The position numbers and the translations under genes were made by a program. DNA of 37,508 bases, from NCBI RefSeq assembly GCF_017497985.1, contig NZ_JAGDFV010000028.1:1-37508 (forward strand). The letters run 5' to 3'. Every line of letters begins with the position of its first letter. Position 1 is the stretch's first letter. The notes beneath the pieces are model-generated. The model did not search any database and was not told the DNA's origin. It worked only from the letters and a program-made list of their open reading frames with translations. The stretch comes from Meiothermus sp. CFH 77666. GTDB lineage: Bacteria; Deinococcota; Deinococci; Deinococcales; Thermaceae. This document shows positions 1-6,312 of this stretch, piece by piece.

Positions 1-127
1 GGGGGACAACGTCACCTTCACGGTGGAGCTGATCAAGCCCATTGCCATGGAGGAAGGTCTGCGCTTCGCCATCCGCGAGGGCGGTCGCACCGTGGGTGCG
101 GGTGTGGTGGCGAAGATTCTCGAGTAA
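1..127 (+). CDS. tuf: Elongation factor Tu, C-terminal end (partial)
   Basis: This is the last 41 codons of EF-Tu, the GTPase that brings aminoacyl-tRNA to the ribosome; the gene starts outside the window. The frame begins at base 2 and ends with TAA at 125-127. The peptide is the end of the C-terminal beta-barrel (domain 3): it contains [16 protein letters not shown], then [14 protein letters not shown], and ends VVAKILE, which is close to invariant in bacterial EF-Tu. It is followed on the same strand by rpmG, secE and nusG, an order found in Thermus and relatives. Confidence 0.95.
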   Translation, partial: GDNVTFTVELIKPIAMEEGLRFAIREGGRTVGAGVVAKILE

Positions 128-149
128 CGTGCTACACTATAGGCTTGCT

Positions 150-180
150 GGCCCGGCCAGGCTTTAAGTCTGGCTGGGCC
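150..180 (+). promoter_or_regulatory. Stem-loop between tuf and rpmG
   Basis: An 11-bp stem (150-160 with 170-180, one G-T pair) closes a 9-nt loop. No T-run follows, so it is not a standard intrinsic terminator. It may be a processing or attenuation structure that sets rpmG-secE-nusG expression relative to tuf. A TACACT box at 133-138 could be a promoter -10, but I see no good -35. Confidence 0.4.
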
Positions 181-201
181 GAAGGCTGAAAGAGGAATGA
201 C

Positions 202-366
202 ATGGCAAGCGAAGTTCGAATCAAGTTGCTCCTGGAGTGCACCGAGTGCAAGCGCCGCAACTATGCGACGGAGAAAAACCGCCGCAATACCACGGCCAAG
301 CTCGAGCTTAAGAAGTTTTGCCCCTGGTGCAACAAGCACCTGCCCCACAAGGAAGTAAAGGTCTAA
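202..366 (+). CDS. rpmG: 50S ribosomal protein L33
   Basis: Small basic protein of the large ribosomal subunit, 54 residues, the usual length. It has two Cys pairs, C13-x2-C16 and C40-x2-C43, as in the zinc-ribbon form of L33. The start ATG follows a purine-rich Shine-Dalgarno (AAAGAGGA). The gene is too short for many ORF callers but is unambiguous from sequence ([16 protein letters not shown] at the N terminus, PHKEVKV at the C terminus) and from its place between tuf and secE. The gap to secE is 10 nt, so the two are probably co-transcribed. Confidence 0.95.
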   Translation: MASEVRIKLLLECTECKRRNYATEKNRRNTTAKLELKKFCPWCNKHLPHKEVKV

Positions 367-376
367 GGCGGATTGT

Positions 377-592
377 ATGGCCCAAGAAAACGCCGCCCCC
401 AAGCGTCCCCTCGGTGCTCGGATTATCAACTACTTCCGCGAGGCCCGCGCCGAGCTTTCCCGTGTCACCTGGTCAACCCGGCAGGAGATCATCGAATCTA
501 CGCAGGTCATCCTGGTCTTTGCGGTGGTGGCCATGGTGGTTCTGGGGCTGATTGACACCATTTTCCGCTTCATCACGGTGCGCCTGCCCTGA
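377..592 (+). CDS. secE: Protein translocase subunit SecE
   Basis: Short bacterial SecE, 71 residues, part of the SecYEG protein-conducting channel in the cytoplasmic membrane. A basic cytoplasmic region contains the conserved amphipathic stretch FREARAELSRVTWSTRQE (about residues 20-37), followed by one transmembrane helix (about 43-62). Length and layout match single-span SecE proteins. It lies directly before nusG, as in most bacteria. Confidence 0.95.
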   Translation: MAQENAAPKRPLGARIINYFREARAELSRVTWSTRQEIIESTQVILVFAVVAMVVLGLIDTIFRFITVRLP

Positions 593-608
593 GGTTTTGG
601 TGTGAGCT

Positions 609-1166
609 ATGAGCATTGAATGGTACGCCGTCCACACCTATGTTGGCTACGAGGATAAGGTCAAACAAAACCTCGAGCAACGGGTGAAGGCCCTCGGTAT
701 GCAGGATAAGATCTTCCAGGTCTTGATCCCCACCGAGGAGGTCGTGGAACACCGCGAGGGGGGCAAAAAGGAGGTGATGCGCCGCAAGCTCTACCCCGGC
801 TACATCTATGTGTTGGTGGATCTGGGCGACACCCCTGGCGAGGTCAACGAAGCCTGGGAAGTGGTGCGCAATACCCCTGGTGTAACCGGCTTCGTAGGCA
901 CGGCGACCCACCCCGTGCCCCTGACCCCCGACGAGGTTCAGCACCTCCTGGAAATTGCTGGCCTGGCTGGCAAGAAAGAAGCCCCCAAACCCCAGGTCAC
1001 CTTCAAGGAAGGCGACGTGGTGCGGGTGGCCTCCGGCCCCTTCGCCGACTTTACCGGCGTGGTGGGCGAGGTCAACCTCGAGCGCCAAAAGGTCAAGGTG
1101 CTGGTATCCATCTTCGGGCGTGAAACCCCGGTGGAACTGGAGTTTTCGCAGGTAGTTCGCGCATAG
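609..1166 (+). CDS. nusG: Transcription termination/antitermination factor NusG
   Basis: 185 residues. The N-terminal NGN domain ([18 protein letters not shown] near the start, PGYIYVLVD near residue 63) binds RNA polymerase; the C-terminal KOW domain ([19 protein letters not shown], about residues 131-149) contacts Rho or ribosomal protein S10. The protein couples transcription and translation. The start ATG at 609 is 16 nt after secE and fits the family N terminus. A 151-nt gap carrying 7-nt repeats and a candidate L1 site separates it from rplK. Confidence 0.96.
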   Translation: MSIEWYAVHTYVGYEDKVKQNLEQRVKALGMQDKIFQVLIPTEEVVEHREGGKKEVMRRKLYPGYIYVLVDLGDTPGEVNEAWEVVRNTPGVTGFVGTATHPVPLTPDEVQHLLEIAGLAGKKEAPKPQVTFKEGDVVRVASGPFADFTGVVGEVNLERQKVKVLVSIFGRETPVELEFSQVVRA

Positions 1167-1179
1167 CGCGAGCGCCAAT

Positions 1180-1244
1180 AGCCAATGGCTGATTGCTGAT
1201 AGCGAAACCCCGTAGCCTCTGGCTATTTGCTATCAGCTATGAGC
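1180..1244. repeat. Degenerate 7-nt tandem arrays between nusG and rplK
   Basis: Two short arrays read in 7-nt steps: AGCCAAT, GGCTGAT, TGCTGAT, AGC at 1180-1203, and GGCTATT, TGCTATC, AGCTATG, AGC at 1221-1244. The arrays are partly inverse to each other: GCTGATAGC (1195-1203) pairs perfectly with GCTATCAGC (1229-1237), so the transcript could form a hairpin within the ribosomal operon. Similar 7-nt arrays occur at 11691, 13636 and 31587. Function is unknown. Confidence 0.7.
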
Positions 1245-1261
1245 AAGCGCAAGAGCGCCAA

Positions 1262-1291
1262 GGCGATAACACCACGAAGTTCGTGGGAGCC
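1262..1291 (+). promoter_or_regulatory. Candidate ribosomal protein L1 autoregulatory site in the rplK leader
   Basis: The RNA can form an outer GGC/GCC helix (1262-1264 with 1289-1291) and an inner CCACG/CGTGG helix (1272-1276 with 1282-1286) with loop AAGTT. They are separated by an asymmetric internal loop with GATAACA on the 5' side and GA on the 3' side. L1 is known to repress its own operon by binding an mRNA copy of its 23S rRNA site, whose hallmarks are a GGGAG strand opposite a GAU-containing strand. The site ends 11 nt before the strong rplK Shine-Dalgarno (AAGGAGGA, 1303-1310). The assignment is inferred from structure and position. Confidence 0.55.
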
Positions 1292-1317
1292 GATTAGCGA
1301 AAAAGGAGGAAATATCA

Positions 1318-1744
<427 letters not shown>

Positions 1745-1752
<8 letters not shown>

Positions 1753-2446
1753 GCACGGAAAGCGGTATCGCGCCCTGTTGGAAAAGGTAGACCTGAACAA
1801 GGTGTACTCGGTAGAGGAGGCCGCCGCCCTGATTCCCCAGATCAGGAGCGCCAAGTTCGACGAGACCGTCGAGGTGCACGTCAAGCTGGGCATTGACGCC
1901 AAGAAGTCTGACCAGAACGTGCGCTCTACGGTGGCCCTGCCCCACGGGACGGGCCGCAGTGTGCGGGTGCTGGCCATTGCCAAGGGTGACAAGATTGCCG
2001 AAGCCCGCGACGCGGGGGCCGACATCGCAGCGGGCGAAGAAATCATCCAGGAAATCCTGGACGGACGTTCTGACTTCGATGCGGTGGTGGCTACCCCCGA
2101 CGTGATGGGAGCCGTGGGCTCTAAGCTGGGCCGGATCCTGGGTCCCAAGGGCATGCTGCCCAACCCCAAAGCGGGCACGGTGGGCTTCAACATCGGCGAG
2201 ATGGTGCGGGAGATTAAGGCAGGTCGGATCGAGTTCCGCAACGACAAAACCGGCGTAGTACACGGCCCGGTGGGCAAAGCCAGCTTCGCCCCGGAAAAAA
2301 TCGCCGAGAACGTGCGAGCCTTTATCAAGGCAGTGGAAAGCGCCAAACCCGATGGCGCCAAGGGCACCTACCTGCGCTCGGTCTATCTCTCCACCACCAT
2401 GGGGCCCAGCATCAAGATAAGCCCCTCTGCGTCTCAGCAGTCTTAA
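1745..2446 (+). CDS. rplA: 50S ribosomal protein L1
   Basis: 233 residues, normal for bacterial L1, the protein of the mobile L1 stalk that helps release deacylated tRNA and also represses its own mRNA in other bacteria. The body contains [20 protein letters not shown] and the signature [17 protein letters not shown] (about residues 130-146). The start overlaps the end of rplK by 8 nt. A terminator follows directly, so rplJ and rplL are not next door, unlike in Escherichia coli. Confidence 0.97.
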
Positions 2447-2460
2447 GCACCATTAGGTAC

Positions 2461-2488
2461 AAAGGCTCCCTGCAAGGGGAGCTTTTTT
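2461..2488 (+). terminator. Intrinsic terminator of the ribosomal operon
   Basis: GCTCCC (2465-2470) pairs with GGGAGC (2477-2482) around a 6-nt loop. The stem can extend by A-T pairs, and a run of six T follows (2483-2488). It lies 15 nt after the rplA stop and ends the tuf-distal operon. Confidence 0.9.
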
Positions 2489-2624
2489 CCTGTAGGGCTT
2501 TCAGCCTCACTCTTGCGATTTACAGTTAAGAGCAGATTGCTATCATGTTACAAGCGAGCCTATTTGAAACCATGAAGCATACAAGTCGAACCAACCCCCG
2601 CCAAGCACATTCCGGTAGAGCCTG

Positions 2625-3527
2625 ATGACCCCCATCCGTGCTCTCACTTTGAGCCTCGTGGTAGCGGGGGTGGTGTTTGGCCTGAAGTGGCTGGCCTATG
2701 CACTCACCGGTTCGGTAGCACTTTATTCCGATGCGCTCGAGTCTATAGTCAACATTGTGGCAGCAGGAGCCGCCCTGATTGCGGTGCTGGTTTCGCGTCG
2801 GCCCGCCGACAGCAATCATCCCTACGGCCATACCAAGGCCGAATACTTTTCGGCAGTGCTGGAAGGGGTCTTGATTGTGCTGGCAGCCCTGGCGATTGTG
2901 CGCGAAGCCTGGCCCAAACTGACCGCGCCGGAACCCGTTGCCGAGCTGGGCACGGGGATGCTGGTTTCGCTGGGGGCTTCAGGGCTCAATGCCCTCTTGG
3001 GCTGGTTCTTGATCCGAAGTGGGCGCAAAGCGCGTTCGCCCGCCGTGGTGGCCGATGGGCAGCACATTCTGACCGATGTATTGACTTCGGTGGGAGTACT
3101 GGTGGGGATTGGGCTGGCCTGGCTGAGCGGCTGGTGGGTGCTCGACCCGTTGCTGGCGATTGCGGTAGCCGTCAATATCTTGTGGGTGGGCTGGCGCCTG
3201 GTGCGGGATTCTGTGGGTGGTCTGATGGACGAGTCCATCCCCGAGCAAGAGCTAGCCGATATACGCGACGCTCTCAACTATGCCCTGGTTGGTCTGGTTT
3301 CCGAAGGCAGGGTTCTCGAGGTTCACGACCTTCGAACCCGCCGGGCAGGGCCTCGCACCTTTGTAGAGTTTCATTTGGTGGTGCCGGGAAGCACCTCGGT
3401 GGAGCAGGCCCATCAAATTTGCGACCGCCTCGAGAATGCCCTGAAAGCGCAGATAGACGGGGTTCATACCACTATCCACGTCGAGCCTGACCACAAAGCC
3501 AAGCATTCAACCTTCAGAATCGGTTAG
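2625..3527 (+). CDS. Cation diffusion facilitator (CDF) family metal efflux protein
   Basis: 300 residues. CDF proteins are proton-coupled exporters of Zn(II), Fe(II), Co(II) or related ions in the cytoplasmic membrane. About six membrane helices are followed by a cytoplasmic ferredoxin-like domain (about residues 205-295). Family motifs are LYSDALESIVNI (residues 33-44), HPYGHTKAEYFSA after helix 2, and DGQHILTDVLTS in helix 5, where the H-x3-D pair is the usual metal site. The helix-2 site is E39/N43 rather than His/Asp, a variant seen in a subgroup of the family. The substrate cannot be told from sequence. It stands alone after the ribosomal terminator. Confidence 0.9.
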   Translation: MTPIRALTLSLVVAGVVFGLKWLAYALTGSVALYSDALESIVNIVAAGAALIAVLVSRRPADSNHPYGHTKAEYFSAVLEGVLIVLAALAIVREAWPKLTAPEPVAELGTGMLVSLGASGLNALLGWFLIRSGRKARSPAVVADGQHILTDVLTSVGVLVGIGLAWLSGWWVLDPLLAIAVAVNILWVGWRLVRDSVGGLMDESIPEQELADIRDALNYALVGLVSEGRVLEVHDLRTRRAGPRTFVEFHLVVPGSTSVEQAHQICDRLENALKAQIDGVHTTIHVEPDHKAKHSTFRIG

Positions 3528-3823
3528 GAAAGTGCTTCTCTTTCTACACCCGCCCCGCTGGTGTCCCTCTCGTGACTGCAAAAGGCCTGTTTAATGCATG
3601 GGGGCCGCAGGCCGACAAAGCAATCCAGGTGGTCACCAGCTCCACAGGCGGGCGGGGCGATCCGGATGGCTTCCCCTTCAGCTTGCCTCGAGGTCACCAG
3701 GACGGCTCGACTGCGGTATTTTGCTGGGGAGGCCGCCGGCGTTTCGGGGAACACGGCAGTGCCGGGGCATGCTCTTCGAGCAGTTCCCATGATGGCTTTC
3801 CGAACGACGCACTGGCCGAGCGA
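3528..3823. other. Intergenic stretch with a probable decayed dispersed repeat
   Basis: No convincing gene. Between the convergent CDF and desaturase genes, the minus strand near 3600-3632 reads GGATTGCTTTGTCGGCCTGC followed by GGCCCC. This resembles the GATTGCTTCGTCGGCCT repeats common in intergenic DNA of many bacteria. Several overlapping open frames here have no Shine-Dalgarno and odd composition; I regard them as chance. Confidence 0.4.
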
Positions 3824-4900
3824 CTACTCTCCAAGTCCTTTTTTGCCCAACCCACGCGAGTATTTGGGTTGCTTGATCTTGCTGTCATTCAGCCCAAAGC
3901 CTAGGGTTCCAAACACATGGCCGGTGGTGGGCTCAATCAGGTTGCGGTGGTCGCGGTAGAGGCGGGGGGTTTTCCAGAGGTAAAACAGGGCTTTCCAGTG
4001 GGGCAGCTCGTTGTAGCGCTCGGGCCAGAGTTCCTTGATTTTTTGCGCCACCAAATGGGCATATTTAGGGGAAAGTGCGGGAAATACATGGTGTTCAATA
4101 TGGTAGCCAAAGCCTAGGGTGAGCCACTCGAGCCACCGCGGGTTGCGCACGGTCAGGCTGTTTAGCAGCGGGTCGTTGGTCTCGGTAATGGGGTTGAGCA
4201 GGTGGTTGGTGGCGATGAAGCTCATGGCGATGAAGTTGGCAAGGAGCCAGGGAATAACAAACACAAACAAGAAATTCAGGGGCCCCACCATAAAGAGCAC
4301 CACAAGCCAGACCAGCACAGGTAAAACCGCTTGAAATACTACGATGGGGCGCTCGGCAGGCTTGAAGTCGGGCAAAAAGCGCCGGAGCATCATGTGGGCA
4401 TGAAAGGTAAACCAGAACGTAAAGGAGAAAAACAGGAAAAAGCTGCGAAGCGCAGGCACCTGACGGAACATCCATTTCACGAAAGGCTTCTGGATGGCCG
4501 CCTCGAGGGCCCCCATGGCATCGGGGTCGTCTTCGGGGTGTTGGGTGTGGCCGTGATGCTCAACATTGTGCCACTTGCGCCAAAGCCTGGCCCCCACCAT
4601 CAGCGGTAAAAAAGCGATGGTTCCGGTAATTGAGCGCACAATGGGATTCTTGGTCACAGCGCCATGCAAAATCTCATGCGCCAGAAACCCCAGGCCAATG
4701 AACGAGTATCCCACGCCCAACGACAACAGCAGTTTGAGCAAAACGTTAGGGGTTGCCACAATGCCCCACACGCACAAGCCGAATAGGGCCAGAAATACCG
4801 GCAGATAGGCCAGCCGAGCCGGAACAGGCTCAAAAAAGTGACGTGGCAGTCGGTCTTTTAAGGCTTTGGTGTACTCGCGTAGATGCTGCTCTTCAGTCAT
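3824..4900 (-). CDS. Membrane fatty acid desaturase
   Basis: 358 residues. An integral-membrane di-iron enzyme that inserts double bonds into acyl chains. The three histidine boxes are present and in order: HEILH (75-79), HNVEHH (111-116) and HIEHH (about residue 270, in GYHIEHHVFP). Between them are hydrophobic segments at about 30-50, 57-75, 90-104, 155-172 and 190-245. The start ATG has a Shine-Dalgarno (CAGGAG) and a TATACT box about 35 nt upstream. The next gene upstream on the same strand is a cold-shock protein, but a terminator lies between, so they are separate units. The regiochemistry and the lipid substrate cannot be read from the sequence. Confidence 0.92.
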   Translation of the reverse strand: MTEEQHLREYTKALKDRLPRHFFEPVPARLAYLPVFLALFGLCVWGIVATPNVLLKLLLSLGVGYSFIGLGFLAHEILHGAVTKNPIVRSITGTIAFLPLMVGARLWRKWHNVEHHGHTQHPEDDPDAMGALEAAIQKPFVKWMFRQVPALRSFFLFFSFTFWFTFHAHMMLRRFLPDFKPAERPIVVFQAVLPVLVWLVVLFMVGPLNFLFVFVIPWLLANFIAMSFIATNHLLNPITETNDPLLNSLTVRNPRWLEWLTLGFGYHIEHHVFPALSPKYAHLVAQKIKELWPERYNELPHWKALFYLWKTPRLYRDHRNLIEPTTGHVFGTLGFGLNDSKIKQPKYSRGLGKKGLGE

Positions 4901-4934
4901 AGATACTCCTGCTGATTAGGGTTTGAATGGGGGC

Positions 4935-4940
4935 AGTATA
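4935..4940 (-). promoter_or_regulatory. Candidate -10 box of the desaturase gene
   Basis: Reading the minus strand, TATACT lies about 34 nt before the start codon and leaves room for a short leader with Shine-Dalgarno. A TTGAAA further upstream is 20 bp away, longer than ideal, so the -35 is uncertain. Confidence 0.45.
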
Positions 4941-4990
4941 CGACAAAACAATCCCCGGGTTTTCAATACGCTGTTTGAACGCCGTATAAA

Positions 4991-5016
4991 AAAAGCCCCC
5001 CAGTTGTTGGGAGGCC
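4991..5016 (-). terminator. Intrinsic terminator of the cold-shock gene
   Basis: On the minus strand an 8-bp stem with one mismatch (5008-5015 with 4995-5002) is followed by a run of seven T (4994 to 4988). It starts 17 nt after the csp stop codon. Confidence 0.85.
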
Positions 5017-5032
5017 TTGGCTTGCGGAACAG

Positions 5033-5239
5033 TTACGCCACTTTCACATTTTTGGCCTGGGGGCCCTTGCCATTCTTGCCGGGTTCGATCTCGAACTCTA
5101 CGCGATCCCCCTCGTTGAGGCTCTTGAAGCCCTGACCCTGGATGGCAGTGAAGTGCACAAACACATCAGGGCCACCTTCCTGGGCAATGAAACCGTAACC
5201 TTTTTCCGCGTTGAACCACTTAACAGTACCTTTGTTCAT
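5033..5239 (-). CDS. Cold-shock domain protein (CspA family)
   Basis: 68 residues, a single OB-fold nucleic-acid-binding domain that melts RNA structure and often accumulates on cold shift. Both RNA-binding motifs are intact: RNP1 KGYGFI (13-18) and RNP2 VFVHF (26-30); W8, F9, F17, F27, H29 and F30 form the aromatic face. The start has a Shine-Dalgarno (AGGAG) 7 nt upstream. It has its own promoter and terminator, so it is monocistronic. The leader is about 45 nt, much shorter than the long thermosensing leader of E. coli cspA. Confidence 0.97.
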   Translation of the reverse strand: MNKGTVKWFNAEKGYGFIAQEGGPDVFVHFTAIQGQGFKSLNEGDRVEFEIEPGKNGKGPQAKNVKVA

Positions 5240-5290
5240 TTACTACTCCTGATGTCCTACTGAAACCTGCTGGTTTTAGGGGGACACCGA

Positions 5291-5320
5291 AGGTTAGCAT
5301 ACCCCCGTCGGAAAAGTCAA
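5291..5320 (-). promoter_or_regulatory. Promoter of the cold-shock gene
   Basis: On the minus strand TTGACT (5320-5315), an 18-bp spacer, then TAACCT (5296-5291) preceded by TGC, giving an extended -10. Transcription would start about 45 nt before the csp start codon. Confidence 0.65.
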
Positions 5321-5401
5321 TGCTCGCTGAACGTCCGCACACGTCTTTACGCACCGGCTTCCGCATATGGCCTCATATGGCACTTCCAGGATTCGCGCAG
5401 C

Positions 5402-5869
5402 TCAAAAGTATTCCTCGACTCGCTCAATGGTTTGACTATCCTGACGGTAAGTGAAACGCATCTGTGGTTTGCTGCCCTGTAAAACCTGAGGCAGCCAGTA
5501 GGGGGCATCGGCCCACATCTGCTGCAGCGGGAGTTCGTCCAGGCCGAACCATTGGGGCCGGATTTCGCTGGATTCCTGGGGCTCCCCCTCCCAGAACTCG
5601 AGGCGAAATACGTGTACAATGCGGTTCCAATCTGGGCAAGCAGGAAACAAAAACTCCAGTTGGGCTGCATACCAGAGGTTGTGCGGTTTGGCCAGCAAGC
5701 CCGACTCTTCCTGTAGCTCGCGCACAGCAGCCATGGCCAGGGTCTCGTTGGCCTCGAGCTTTCCACCAAAACCCCCGTACTTGCCTGCCCCAAAACCAGC
5801 CTTTTTGAAACCCAGCAAGATACGGTGCTGGGGCCGATCCAGCGGCAGCACCAGCACGTTAACCAGCAT
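5402..5869 (-). CDS. MTH1-like Nudix hydrolase (oxidised purine nucleotide sanitation)
   Basis: 155 residues from ATG 5869. The Nudix box is exact: G36-x5-E42-x7-R50-E51-x2-E54-E55-x-G57. The context resembles the MutT/MTH1 branch that hydrolyses 8-oxo-dGTP and 2-OH-dATP. FGGKLE matches the MTH1 FGGK motif, and the late segment MWADAPYWLPQVLQ matches human MTH1 MWPDDSYWFPLLLQ. The second Asp of the MTH1 Asp119-Asp120 base-recognition pair is Ala here, so base preference may differ. The start ATG shares one base with the stop of the upstream gene (TGATG), so the two are translationally coupled; a GTG one codon earlier is possible but less likely. Confidence 0.88.
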   Translation of the reverse strand: MLVNVLVLPLDRPQHRILLGFKKAGFGAGKYGGFGGKLEANETLAMAAVRELQEESGLLAKPHNLWYAAQLEFLFPACPDWNRIVHVFRLEFWEGEPQESSEIRPQWFGLDELPLQQMWADAPYWLPQVLQGSKPQMRFTYRQDSQTIERVEEYF

Positions 5870-6225
5870 CACTCCCCCGCAGCGTGGCGCTTGCGCAACA
5901 AGGCATGAAAGGTTTTCATGGCCCCCAGGGCATTGGGAAAGCCTACAAACAGTGCCGACTGAATGATGGTCTCGCGCACTTCCCGCTCGGTGGCGCCGTT
6001 GCGCAGGGCCCCTTCCAGGTGGGTGGCGATTTCCTTGGGAGCCCCCAGGGCAATCAGGCTGGTAATGGCCAGCAGTTCACGGGTCTTGAGGTCCAGGCCG
6101 GGGCGGGCCAGCACCTCTTCATAAGCGAAATCGCGGATGTAAGCGTAGAGATCGGGGTCAACCTCGATAAGGGTTTGCTCGATAGCTTCCAGGTTATCGC
6201 CCCATATGGCTTTGCGAACGCTCAT
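5869..6225 (-). CDS. Carboxymuconolactone decarboxylase (AhpD/CMD-like) family protein
   Basis: 118 residues from ATG 6225. The all-helical CMD fold is indicated by TRELLAITSLIALGAPKEI, then HLEGALRNGATEREVRETI and an FVGFPNALGAM stretch. The CXXC pair of AhpD peroxidase partners is absent, so a thiol-disulfide role is unlikely and the gamma-carboxymuconolactone decarboxylase type is closer; the actual substrate is unknown. An ATG four codons upstream is in frame, but TATGCT ends 7 nt before ATG 6225, which fits a leaderless transcript. It overlaps the Nudix gene by one base. Confidence 0.8.
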   Translation of the reverse strand: MSVRKAIWGDNLEAIEQTLIEVDPDLYAYIRDFAYEEVLARPGLDLKTRELLAITSLIALGAPKEIATHLEGALRNGATEREVRETIIQSALFVGFPNALGAMKTFHALLRKRHAAGE

Positions 6226-6312
6226 GGCGCATAGCATACCGTCAAAGGCTCCCGCTATTCGATTGACTCGTTTCTTGCACCCTGTATACCCCGCGCAAAC
6301 ACTCGCCTCTTC

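Noticed and set aside
1195-1237. Possible intrinsic terminator after nusG
   Set aside because: The 9-bp pairing has a 25-nt loop and no T-run; it is better explained by inverse 7-nt repeats.
3524-3790. 88-residue frame in the CDF-desaturase gap
   Set aside because: No ribosome-binding site, overlaps repeat-like DNA, and resembles translations often seen over intergenic repeats.
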